Position numbers and translations under genes: made by a program. This document shows, piece after piece, positions 7,769-13,750 of a stretch of DNA of 13,750 nucleotides (positions are counted from its first letter, which is position 1; each line of letters opens with the position of its first letter). The stretch is taken from contig JAEZAU010000151.1 in the NCBI GenBank assembly GCA_023430325.1, positions 1 to 13,750 of the forward strand, given 5' to 3'. The notes below the pieces were generated by a model that had not been told where the DNA came from, searched no databases, and saw nothing but the letters and a program-made list of their open reading frames with translations. This DNA comes from Bacteroidota bacterium. Its GTDB lineage: Bacteria; Bacteroidota; Bacteroidia; Flavobacteriales_F; PHOS-HE28.

Positions 7769-8665
7769 TCAACGGAGCAGATCTTCCAACGCTGCTCGCA
7801 GATCGGAGTAACGGGGCTGGAGACCGACCGATCGTATCCGGTCATTGTCCACGCGGCTTCCTTCCAGCAGGATCGATGAAAGATCACCCAGAACAAGCCT
7901 CAATGCAAAGCCCGGGACATTCGGAACAAAGTAAGGTCTGCGGAGCACTTTTGCGATCGTTCGCATCAACTCGCTGTTCGTCGCATTCCCTGCCACCACA
8001 TTGTAGGCACCGGTGATCGAAGGGTCTTCGATCGCACGGATGTAGAACGCCACAAGATCATCCAAATGGATCCACGGCATCCACTGGCGACCCGAGCCCA
8101 AGGCAGCGCCAAGTCCCCATTTCACCGGCATTGCCAGTTTCGTCAAGGCACCGCCGTTGGCGGAAAGGACCACCGGTGTGCGGACTCTTACCGTTCTGCA
8201 GGTATCCTCCCATTCACGCACGGCAGCTTCCCATTCCATGCTGATCTGCGCAATGGTGTCAGTACCTGGCGGATCGCTTTCCTTGAAGATATGATCGCTT
8301 GTGTGAGCACCATAGTATCCGATCCCTGCCGCACTGATGAAGCTCTTGGGCGCGATCCGTAATTCCTTGATCTTTCGGTGGAGCAGTCTTGCCGCTTTCG
8401 CACGGCTTTCGATCAACAGGCTCACTCGCCGCTTCGTCCACCGCTCATCTGCAATGCCTGCGCCTGCAAGATGAATGATATGATCCACGTTCCGAAATGC
8501 CGCTTCCTCCACCTGGCCGTTCTCGATATTCCATGGAAAGGTCCTGTATCGTGAAGTGCCCTTGCTGCGGCTCAAGTGGCGCACTTCATATCCACGCTGT
8601 TCCAATTCCGCGGAAAGTGCGGAACCGATCATGCCGGTACCTCCTGTGATCAGAACATTCGCCAT
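7769..8665 (-). CDS. TIGR01777-family NAD(P)-dependent epimerase (SDR, YfcH/SDR39U1-like)
   Basis: The 298-residue protein is an extended short-chain dehydrogenase/reductase. The Rossmann glycine motif GGTGMIG is at 8-14. Family-typical blocks follow: LAGAGIADERWT (66-77), SAAGIGYYGA (111-120) with the catalytic-position tyrosine, and GSGRQWMPWIHLDDL (190-204). The C-terminal part (about 250-297, FALRLVLGDLSSILLEGSRV) matches DUF1731. Family members are widespread and their substrate is poorly defined. The gene's TGA stop shares the palindrome TGATCA with the stop of the convergent prenyl synthase, leaving no intergenic DNA. On the other side, 65 bp separate it from the T9SS protein gene. In that gap TGTCTTTG (minus strand, 8678-8685) is one base off the Bacteroidota -7 box, so it may have its own promoter. 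Confidence 0.93.
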   Translation of the reverse strand: MANVLITGGTGMIGSALSAELEQRGYEVRHLSRSKGTSRYRTFPWNIENGQVEEAAFRNVDHIIHLAGAGIADERWTKRRVSLLIESRAKAARLLHRKIKELRIAPKSFISAAGIGYYGAHTSDHIFKESDPPGTDTIAQISMEWEAAVREWEDTCRTVRVRTPVVLSANGGALTKLAMPVKWGLGAALGSGRQWMPWIHLDDLVAFYIRAIEDPSITGAYNVVAGNATNSELMRTIAKVLRRPYFVPNVPGFALRLVLGDLSSILLEGSRVDNDRIRSVGLQPRYSDLRAALEDLLR

Positions 8666-8730
8666 CGTTCACTTCAACAAAGACATCGCACGATGGTTCT
8701 TCCGTTGCCAGCGATCGCGTTATTGTTCTG

Positions 8731-10425
8731 TTAATGCATCAAGATCGTGCGTAGCAGCAGGATCTCGTCGTTCTCACGGGTGCATCGGATCAGGTAACTG
8801 CCATTCTCCAGCGAGGATGGAAGATGTAATTCGATCCGATCGGAAGCCTTGGTGAACAGAAGATCTTGTGATCGCCCTGCAAGATCCACAAGTTGGATCG
8901 TCCTCACATCGATCGGAGCATTGTGAATGAAGAAAGATCCGGAATTCGGATTCGGGGAAAGTATTGGCATCATGACCGTTCGATCTGGAACAGTGAGCCA
9001 AATGCAGTAAGGATCGTCAGAGGGAAGATAGTTCACGGTGAGAGCTGCCGAGCCCATGCAGTTACCAGCACCGATCGAATACGTGTATACACCCGCTGGG
9101 TCTACCGCTGGATCGAGTATTCCCGGATGTTGCTGGCCGTTCGGACCGGTCCATGTTCCACCGCTACCGGGTGTTCCCTCCAATGAATCGAGCATGTTGA
9201 ACATCGGAGAGGCGGTACAGATGATCACCGACCCGTCCTGCCCGGCGTTCGCTGCACCATCAACGGTAATGGTGTAATTGTATGTGCGGCTTCCCATCAC
9301 CGGACATGCATCGTCCATCGCAGTAATGGTGAATTGATATTCGCCCCCTGTGTTCGTGACCTCATCCCAGCAGATCGTTGCGACCAACGGTGCAGCGCCG
9401 CTCACATCGATGGTAGCGCCTTCCATGACAAGGTCCACGTTCGTTATGATCGAGAGCAACTGTCCCGCATCAGGATCCTCGAACTCGATATCCACACATG
9501 CAGGATCGCCCTGGCAGACCCGGAATGCGCGTTCATTCTCCACTACCACGCTGCCTGTGCTGGATGTGATGATGCCCGATCCAGCAGATGGCGCAGCGTT
9601 CGGCGTACACGCAGTTACCAGGAAGGCGAAGTCACGCATCACCCGGCCGATCCATTCGCCATCATCATTGAACTCATCCACCTGCACTACGACCACCACA
9701 TAGCCTTGCTCTGCAGGTGTGAAGTGGATAAGCCCCGTGGCCGGATCGATGGTCATGCCGGGCGCCGGTTCGCCTCCGTATGCAGGTACAACATAGTTCA
9801 CAGCACTTACGATCAGCTCTGGTGGCGGCAGGGCGCTCACGAACCGGGCATCGATCAGAGAGTATTGCAGGGTATGGCCGTCCGCATCGGTGGCACCACC
9901 GTCGTAGTTCACTTCATGTCCAACGCAGACCCGCGGAATGCTGATATCGTTGAAGAGCGGTGAGCGATCGCAGGTCTCGGCCACATTGTTGAATTTCGTT
10001 TCGATGTACAACCCGGGGTTCATCTGCACATTCACGGAATTCTGGCGGCAGCAGGTGCTCCAGTAGATCGTCCACTCGTCCGCCGGGCTCAGGAATAGGG
10101 TTGTGGGGAACTCATACAGTTCAAAACCTGCCGTGGTTCCGCCGTTGCAGGTGGAATTCGCCGCCTCTGCGGGACATAATGGAGAAACGCCGCCGACCAG
10201 GATCGGAGCGATATTCTGCACGCTGAATTCGACCCCCGTACTGCTGTAGAAGAACAAGGAATGTGGCACCATGGCGGTTCCGCTGCATTCACGGATCAAC
10301 TGCAACTTCACCTCATACATATTATCACCGAGGCAGGTATAGGAAATAGTGCCCCCGGGAAGGTGCAACGCCTGAGTAAGGGTTCCTGAAAGAAATAGGA
10401 GAATGATCAGTGAGGCACGGGCCAT
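8731..10425 (-). CDS. Secreted protein with T9SS type A C-terminal sorting domain
   Basis: A 564-residue exported protein. Signal peptide is about 1-19 (cleavage after TQA). A beta-rich N-terminal domain (20-165) begins with LPGGTISYTCLGDNMYEV, resembling the start of many large Bacteroidota surface proteins. Two cadherin/Ig-like segments follow, at about 175-273 (DADGHTLQYSL, MTIDPATGLIHF) and 315-390 (DPDAGQ, DDACPVMGSRTYNYTITV). Next is a GGTWTGPNG-type domain (about 393-466). The last 80 residues (LSPNPNSGSFFI, VDLAGR, LENGSYLIRC) are a T9SS type A sorting signal, so the protein should cross the outer membrane by T9SS and be released or surface-anchored. I count 17 cysteines after the signal peptide, suggesting disulfides. 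It is compact beside relatives that carry many repeats. No catalytic domain is recognised; an adhesive or structural role is a guess. Confidence 0.88.
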   Translation of the reverse strand: MARASLIILLFLSGTLTQALHLPGGTISYTCLGDNMYEVKLQLIRECSGTAMVPHSLFFYSSTGVEFSVQNIAPILVGGVSPLCPAEAANSTCNGGTTAGFELYEFPTTLFLSPADEWTIYWSTCCRQNSVNVQMNPGLYIETKFNNVAETCDRSPLFNDISIPRVCVGHEVNYDGGATDADGHTLQYSLIDARFVSALPPPELIVSAVNYVVPAYGGEPAPGMTIDPATGLIHFTPAEQGYVVVVVQVDEFNDDGEWIGRVMRDFAFLVTACTPNAAPSAGSGIITSSTGSVVVENERAFRVCQGDPACVDIEFEDPDAGQLLSIITNVDLVMEGATIDVSGAAPLVATICWDEVTNTGGEYQFTITAMDDACPVMGSRTYNYTITVDGAANAGQDGSVIICTASPMFNMLDSLEGTPGSGGTWTGPNGQQHPGILDPAVDPAGVYTYSIGAGNCMGSAALTVNYLPSDDPYCIWLTVPDRTVMMPILSPNPNSGSFFIHNAPIDVRTIQLVDLAGRSQDLLFTKASDRIELHLPSSLENGSYLIRCTRENDEILLLRTILMH

Positions 10426-10449
10426 TTCTGCGGATTTCGCAGAAAGATA
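10425..10449 (-). promoter_or_regulatory. Start-codon-adjacent inverted repeat with -7-like box
   Basis: The plus strand reads TTTCTGCG, a GATTT loop, then CGCAGAAA: a perfect 8-bp inverted repeat at 10425-10432 and 10438-10445. The left arm includes the complement of the A of the ATG of the T9SS protein. On the minus strand TATCTTTC (10442-10449) fits TAnnTTTG except at the last base and overlaps the other arm. No TTG is found at -33. If this box is used, the transcript would start near the loop, making the repeat more likely an operator in DNA than a leader hairpin. Confidence 0.4.
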
Positions 10450-10471
10450 GAAGAGTTGCGGAATTGTTGGC

Positions 10472-10723
10472 TTAGAGCGATCGCAAAGGCCTCAGGTCCG
10501 GCCGGTCCCGATAGCCCCATTCATCGTTCTCGGGAAGATCATGCATCTCCATGTTCTCATCGCGCAGAACGTGCAACACCATCCACACCATGAGGAACGG
10601 CCCGGCCAGGAACATGAAGAGCACCAGCCAGTCCGGTGTATTGGCGAGACTGATGAAAACGTTGATCAGCAGCACGGAACTGACGATCCAGATGGAATAG
10701 GGTAGTGCGCGCATGGCATCCAT
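10472..10723 (-). CDS. Small two-helix membrane protein, unknown function
   Basis: An 83-residue protein I do not recognise. Residues about 10-27 (SIWIVSSVLLINVFISLA) and 31-52 (DWLVLFMFLAGPFLMVWMVL) are hydrophobic and long enough for two membrane helices in a hairpin. A polar tail of about 30 residues follows, first acidic (RDENMEMHDLPENDE), then basic (YRDRPDLRPLRSL). Most likely it is an inner-membrane protein with its tail in the cytoplasm. Two starts are possible, Met1 and Met4; both leave the helices intact. It lies between the unknown secreted gene (72 bp upstream, with a strong hairpin between) and the T9SS cargo gene (46 bp downstream), all in one direction. It is probably real, because the hydrophobic pattern is clean and no better gene overlaps it. 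Confidence 0.7.
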   Translation of the reverse strand: MDAMRALPYSIWIVSSVLLINVFISLANTPDWLVLFMFLAGPFLMVWMVLHVLRDENMEMHDLPENDEWGYRDRPDLRPLRSL

Positions 10724-10748
10724 GACGCAACTCTGGTTCCAAGGAACA

Positions 10749-10774
10749 GGAACGGCACCCTGAGGTGCCGTTCC
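10749..10774 (-). terminator. Hairpin downstream of the unknown secreted gene
   Basis: A perfect 11-bp inverted repeat with a four-base loop: arms GGAACGGCACC (10749-10759) and GGTGCCGTTCC (10764-10774), loop CTGA on the plus strand. It begins 21 bases past the stop of the 10796-11677 gene and ends 25 bases before the next start codon. Read leftward it is followed by TGTTCCTT, only a weak T tract, so it is either a terminator of modest quality or a leader hairpin or attenuator of the small membrane protein gene. Confidence 0.6.
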
Positions 10775-10795
10775 AAAGTAGAATGATCGGGTCTT

Positions 10796-11677
10796 TTAGC
10801 GGGCTCTTTCGATCGATTTCAGGTCCTCATCCATGAAGCCTTCCTTCTTTCCGTGCAGCGAGGGTTCATCCTTCTGGTACATCAATTCCCCGGTACCGGC
10901 ATTGAACACGCGCTTGAAACAATGTTTGGTCTTGTAGTCTCCTGTGATCACCACATCGGTAACAGCTATCTCGCGATCCTGCTTTTCTATGGCTCCGATC
11001 AATTCACTTACCGGCTTGATCTCCACCTTGCTCTTGTAGAATTCCTGCACTTTGGCCAGATCGGGAACGGTCTTGTCCAGGTGTTCTTTCCCGATCCACA
11101 ATTGCCCATCGCGTACCAGGCGTGTACGGCTCGAATACAGCCGATCGGCCGTTGTCTTATCAGTGATCTTGCCAGCTTCCACGTTCTTCAGGAAATCCTG
11201 CATGTGCTTCGCATACAGGGTGATGAACTGGGCGCTGTTCTTCTCGTTCATCCCCTTCGCATCGATCAACATGAAGGCCAGTTCCTTGTCCGCAGGCACA
11301 TTGGTGAAGGCGTTGTCCTTTTGTTGCAGGCCTTCTCCCTTCTTCTGCTTCCAGCCTTGTACCAGGGTGAGAAAGGTCCCTTCAAATTTCACGGGATCAA
11401 CCTTGGAGGTCTTCAACAGGTAGAGCTTGTCTGCCGCGATCGGCTGGCTGCCGAGGTCACCTGCCTTGATGAAATCATAGCTGCCGGTGAATTTCCAATC
11501 GGCCTTTATGGCATTCATGATCGCCTTGTTGTAAGGGGAATCCCCATCATCGAGCACCACTACAGTGGTCAGTGCTTTGGCGGTCTTCACGGCGTTGGGG
11601 TCGAAGGTGCCATATTGGGCGAAGATGCCGATCGAAATGATCAGGCAGAGCATGGAAAGGAACGTGCGCATGTTCAT
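10796..11677 (-). CDS. Secreted/periplasmic protein of unknown family
   Basis: A 293-residue protein with a signal peptide at about 1-20 (MRTFLSMLCLIISIGIFA, then QYG). I chose the ATG at 11677 because the signal peptide begins there; ATG 11671, two residues later, is equally possible, and the longer in-frame reading from 11794 puts 39 unlikely residues in front and overlaps the divergent gene. The mature part is mixed alpha/beta: a strand-like TTVVVLDDGDSPYNKAI (37-53), a lysine-rich middle (KQKKGEG at 110-116), and TDVVITGDYKTKHCFKRVFN (240-259) near the end. No catalytic motif, lipobox or T9SS sorting tail is seen, so periplasm is most likely. I cannot name the family. A perfect hairpin lies 21 bp after the stop. 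The gene is divergent from the small gene upstream of sucA. Confidence 0.8.
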   Translation of the reverse strand: MNMRTFLSMLCLIISIGIFAQYGTFDPNAVKTAKALTTVVVLDDGDSPYNKAIMNAIKADWKFTGSYDFIKAGDLGSQPIAADKLYLLKTSKVDPVKFEGTFLTLVQGWKQKKGEGLQQKDNAFTNVPADKELAFMLIDAKGMNEKNSAQFITLYAKHMQDFLKNVEAGKITDKTTADRLYSSRTRLVRDGQLWIGKEHLDKTVPDLAKVQEFYKSKVEIKPVSELIGAIEKQDREIAVTDVVITGDYKTKHCFKRVFNAGTGELMYQKDEPSLHGKKEGFMDEDLKSIERAR

Positions 11678-11769
11678 GTTTTCGTTGTCCAGTGGAAAGC
11701 TGTTCGTGAGCGGAGTTCGCGGGCTGGCGAAAATAATGCCATGTAGCACCTTTGTGTGATCGGCGATCC
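11678..11769. promoter_or_regulatory. Divergent intergenic region with two weak -7-like boxes
   Basis: This 92-bp region separates the leftward secreted gene from the rightward gene before sucA. On the minus strand TATTTTCG (11728-11735) is one base off TAnnTTTG and would give a leader of about 45 nt. On the plus strand CACCTTTG (11747-11754) is one base off and lies 19 bases after TGG (11725-11727), a poor match for the -33 TTG. Both assignments are tentative. I see no strong palindrome. Confidence 0.3.
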
Positions 11770-12132
11770 ATGGCACAGAAGCTACCGGCATCATTCTCAG
11801 GACTTCGGCCGTATCTCGATCGGCGCGAGTTGTTGGAAGCTACCGTGCAGCAGCTCAGAAAGGACCTTTCCGCGGAACCCGATCGGTTACTGATACCCGA
11901 TGTGGGTGAGGGCGCCTTTGAAGAGCTACGGTCAAGCGTGCTACCGGTCCTGGAAGATCTTTATGCTCAAGGCGCACATCCATTCCAGGTGGCCATGTAC
12001 AGGGTGGATCTTCCCGAGAAACATCTTATCCGCAGCCTGGAAGCCGGTGGTCTTCATGCAGTGGCAGGAGAAGTGGTGTTGCGGTGTCTCCAAAAGGTCC
12101 TTACCCGTTTGCGCCATGCCGGAAAAGGGTGA
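11770..12132 (+). CDS. Hypothetical small cytosolic protein upstream of sucA
   Basis: A 120-residue protein I do not recognise. It has no signal peptide or membrane helix. The sequence alternates charged and leucine-rich segments (DRRELLEATVQQLRKDL at 17-33, EELRSSVLPVLEDLYAQ at 51-67) and ends with a basic helix (AVAGEVVLRCLQKVLTRLRH at 97-116), so a compact, mainly helical fold is likely. The segment FQVAMYRVDLPEKHLIRSL (72-90) looks strand-then-helix. The ATG at 11770 is preferred; a TTG at 11752 in the same frame would add six residues. It reads in the same direction as sucA and ends 111 bp before it, but sucA seems to have its own promoter. Reality of the gene is supported by uninterrupted reading and an even amino acid composition. 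Confidence 0.6.
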   Translation: MAQKLPASFSGLRPYLDRRELLEATVQQLRKDLSAEPDRLLIPDVGEGAFEELRSSVLPVLEDLYAQGAHPFQVAMYRVDLPEKHLIRSLEAGGLHAVAGEVVLRCLQKVLTRLRHAGKG

Positions 12133-12174
12133 AAAAGAGCATATGGCCGCAACTTTTAGCGAAAGGCGCCGTAA

Positions 12175-12207
12175 TGGACAAGGCCTTCGCGCCGAAGGTT
12201 ACCTTTG
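12175..12207 (+). promoter_or_regulatory. Putative sucA promoter
   Basis: TACCTTTG at 12200-12207 is an exact match to the Bacteroidota -7 box TAnnTTTG. A weak -33 candidate, TGG at 12175-12177 instead of TTG, lies 22 bases upstream. Transcription would start near 12213, leaving a leader of about 30 nt before the sucA ATG. An inverted repeat occupies the spacer between the two elements. It is the best -7 box found in the window. Confidence 0.5.
12184..12198. repeat. Inverted repeat inside the sucA promoter spacer
   Basis: CCTTCG (12184-12189), spacer CGC, CGAAGG (12193-12198): perfect 6-bp arms. It ends two bases before the -7 box and lies 51 bases past the stop of the preceding gene. Its place fits an operator; the absence of a following T-run argues against a terminator for the upstream gene. 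Short palindromes of this size can arise by chance. Confidence 0.4.
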
Positions 12208-12223
12208 CACCAGGATCCCGATC

Positions 12224-12237
12224 GCCCGCCTGCGGGC
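12224..12237 (+). repeat. Small hairpin in the sucA leader
   Basis: GCCCGCCTGCGGGC folds into a very GC-rich stem of five pairs with a CCTG loop, ending six bases before the ATG of sucA. It would lie in the 5' leader if the promoter above is right, and could affect ribosome access. No Shine-Dalgarno sequence is present between it and the start. Confidence 0.4.
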
Positions 12238-12243
12238 CACATC

Positions 12244-13750
12244 ATGGACAAACATTCGTACCTGAGCAACGCTGACGGTGCCGCTCTCGAAAGCATCTAT
12301 CAGCAATACTTGAAAGATCCATCTTCTGTTGATCCCGGCTGGGCCCGTTTCTTCGAGGGGTTCGACTTTGCCCGCCAGCGGAACGATCTGCTGCCCGGCG
12401 CGAACGGTAAGGCTTCTTCCGTGGATACGGAAGGAGTACTCAAGGAGTTCAAGGTGATCGAATTGATCAATGCCTACCGCGAACGGGGCCACTTCTTCAC
12501 CCAGACCAACCCGGTGCGCGAACGCCGCAAGTATGAGCCTACGCTGGATCTGAAGAATTTCGGTCTTTCCGATGCGGATCTCGATCAAGTCTTTGAGGCC
12601 GGATCGGAACTGGGGATCGGTGCGGCGAAACTGCGCGATATCATCGATCATCTGCACCAGACCTATTGCCGCAGCATCGGGGTGGAATTCCGCTACATCC
12701 GTCAGCCGGAAAAAGTGCAATGGTTGCAGGAGCGTATGGAGCGCACACGCAACACGCCCGAGTTCGATCTGGATGCCCGTAAAGGTTTCCTCAACAAGCT
12801 GAATCAGGCCGTCGTTTTCGAGAAGTTCCTCGGAAAGAAATTCATCGGCCAGAAGCGTTTCAGCATTGAAGGTGTGGAAACCCTGATCCCCGCGCTGGAC
12901 CATATCATTGAACAAGGCGCTGAAAAACACGGCGTGCAGGACATCGTGATCGGCATGGCGCACCGCGGCCGCTTGAACGTGCTCGCGAACATCCTGCACA
13001 AGACCTACGAGAGCATTTTCGCGGAATTCGAAGGTCGCGATTACGACGACGCGCTGGTGGAAGGCGACGTGAAGTATCACATGGGCTATTGCAGTTGCGC
13101 GATCACCGAGAAGAAGAAAGGTGTCACCGTAACACTGAGCCCGAACCCGAGCCACCTCGAAAGCGTGGATCCGGTGGTGGAAGGGATCGCGCGCGCCATC
13201 ATTGATCTGGATCATAAGGAGGATGTGAGCAAAGTGGTTCCTGTGCTGATCCACGGTGATGCCGCGATCGCAGGGCAAGGCGTTGTTTACGAAGTGGTGC
13301 AGATGGCCGGATTGAAGGCCTACAACACCGGTGGAACGATCCACATCGTGACCAACAACCAGGTGGGTTTCACCACGAACTACACCGATGCGCGCACCAG
13401 TCTTTATTGCACCGATGTCGCCAAGGTGACACAGTGCCCGATCTTCCACGTGAACGCTGATGACGTGGAGGCCGTGGCGTATGTGATCGAGCTCGCGTTG
13501 GATTACCGCCAGAAGTTCCAGCAGGACGTTTTCATCGATCTGCTCGGCTACCGCAGGCATGGCCACAACGAAGGCGATGAGCCGAAGTTCACCCAGCCGG
13601 TGCTGTACAAGCGGATCGCGAAGCATCCCGATCCGCGCGAGATCTACAGCAAGAAGTTGCAGGAGTGCGGTTTCATTGAAGCGGAGATCGCCAAGGAGAT
13701 GGAACGCGAGTTCCAGGACATGCTGCAATCGCGTCTCGATGATGCGAAGC
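12244..13750 (+). CDS. sucA: 2-oxoglutarate dehydrogenase E1 component, 5' part
   Basis: The reading frame is open from the ATG at 12244 to the window edge, 502 codons of an expected 900 or more. The product is the thiamine-diphosphate E1 subunit that decarboxylates 2-oxoglutarate and transfers the succinyl group to the lipoyl domain of E2 (SucB) in the TCA cycle. Seen: the N-terminal 2-oxogl_dehyd_N segment (about 6-40, LESIYQQYLKDPSSVDPGW), AYRERGHF (77-84), FIGQKRFSIEG (200-210), AHRGRLN (239-245), KYHMGY (277-282), LSPNPSHLE (298-306), HGDAAIAGQG (337-346) with TNNQVGFT (370-377) as the thiamine-diphosphate/Mg binding motif, and RRHGHNEGDEP (437-447). All key blocks in this half are intact. 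sucB is probably downstream, outside the window. The start is supported by the family-typical N-terminus and the upstream promoter. Confidence 0.97.
   Translation, partial: MDKHSYLSNADGAALESIYQQYLKDPSSVDPGWARFFEGFDFARQRNDLLPGANGKASSVDTEGVLKEFKVIELINAYRERGHFFTQTNPVRERRKYEPTLDLKNFGLSDADLDQVFEAGSELGIGAAKLRDIIDHLHQTYCRSIGVEFRYIRQPEKVQWLQERMERTRNTPEFDLDARKGFLNKLNQAVVFEKFLGKKFIGQKRFSIEGVETLIPALDHIIEQGAEKHGVQDIVIGMAHRGRLNVLANILHKTYESIFAEFEGRDYDDALVEGDVKYHMGYCSCAITEKKKGVTVTLSPNPSHLESVDPVVEGIARAIIDLDHKEDVSKVVPVLIHGDAAIAGQGVVYEVVQMAGLKAYNTGGTIHIVTNNQVGFTTNYTDARTSLYCTDVAKVTQCPIFHVNADDVEAVAYVIELALDYRQKFQQDVFIDLLGYRRHGHNEGDEPKFTQPVLYKRIAKHPDPREIYSKKLQECGFIEAEIAKEMEREFQDMLQSRLDDAK

Noticed and set aside
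7769..8665. SDR gene as rmlD, completing a rhamnose pathway with rmlA
   Set aside because: RWT, GRQWMPWIHLDD and the DUF1731-like C-terminus are TIGR01777 marks, not those of dTDP-4-dehydrorhamnose reductase.
10853..11746. 297-residue open frame on the plus strand
   Set aside because: It is antisense to the secreted protein gene, which has a proper signal peptide; the plus-strand product has odd composition and no recognisable domain.
11678..11794. 39-residue N-terminal extension of the secreted protein
   Set aside because: It overlaps the divergent gene start and hides the signal peptide that begins at 11677.
12199..13728. 509-residue open frame on the minus strand
   Set aside because: It is antisense to sucA, whose conserved motifs are all present on the plus strand; no domain is recognisable in the antisense product.
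1..13750. Mobile elements, CRISPR arrays, tRNA or rRNA genes
   Set aside because: No transposase or integrase motifs, no regularly spaced direct repeats, and no tRNA-like or rRNA-like sequence were seen; almost all bases are in protein genes.

Overview
The window looks like a stretch of chromosome from a Bacteroidota bacterium, most likely Flavobacteriales-like. It has roughly balanced base composition, which is GC-rich for that group. The evidence is a secreted protein with a type IX secretion (T9SS) C-terminal sorting domain, a DUF5686/carboxypeptidase-regulatory-like outer-membrane protein, a Bacteroidota-style MMPL/RND transporter, no clear Shine-Dalgarno sequences before the starts, and candidate promoters resembling the Bacteroidota TTG / TAnnTTTG type. 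I see no mobile element, CRISPR array, RNA gene or phage gene. No gap between genes exceeds about 115 bp.

Left part (1-7768). A radical SAM/SPASM protein runs leftward off the edge. It is divergent, across only 58 bp, from a rightward group: a DUF5686-type outer-membrane protein, a 12-helix MMPL/RND-type transporter, glucose-1-phosphate thymidylyltransferase (rmlA/rfbA), and a short-chain all-trans polyprenyl diphosphate synthase. The last three are tightly packed (12-bp gap, then a 4-bp overlap) and are probably co-transcribed. Together they suggest cell-envelope work: nucleotide sugar, prenyl chain and lipid-type export. A shared pathway is inference only.

Middle part (7769-11677). Four leftward genes follow: a TIGR01777-type SDR epimerase meeting the prenyl synthase stop-to-stop, a cysteine-rich T9SS cargo protein, an 83-residue two-helix membrane protein, and a secreted protein of unknown family. 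A perfect 11-bp hairpin follows the unknown secreted gene, and an 8-bp inverted repeat touches the start codon of the T9SS protein.

Right part (11678-13750). A short unrecognised cytosolic protein precedes sucA, the E1 subunit of 2-oxoglutarate dehydrogenase (TCA cycle), which runs off the right edge. The sucA upstream region has a good Bacteroidota -7 box, an inverted repeat inside the promoter spacer, and a small leader hairpin.

No clearly new multi-gene system is evident. The best leads are a strong excess of the tetramer GATC, a transporter whose proton-relay motif is intact in only one half, and several palindromes placed at promoters and start codons.
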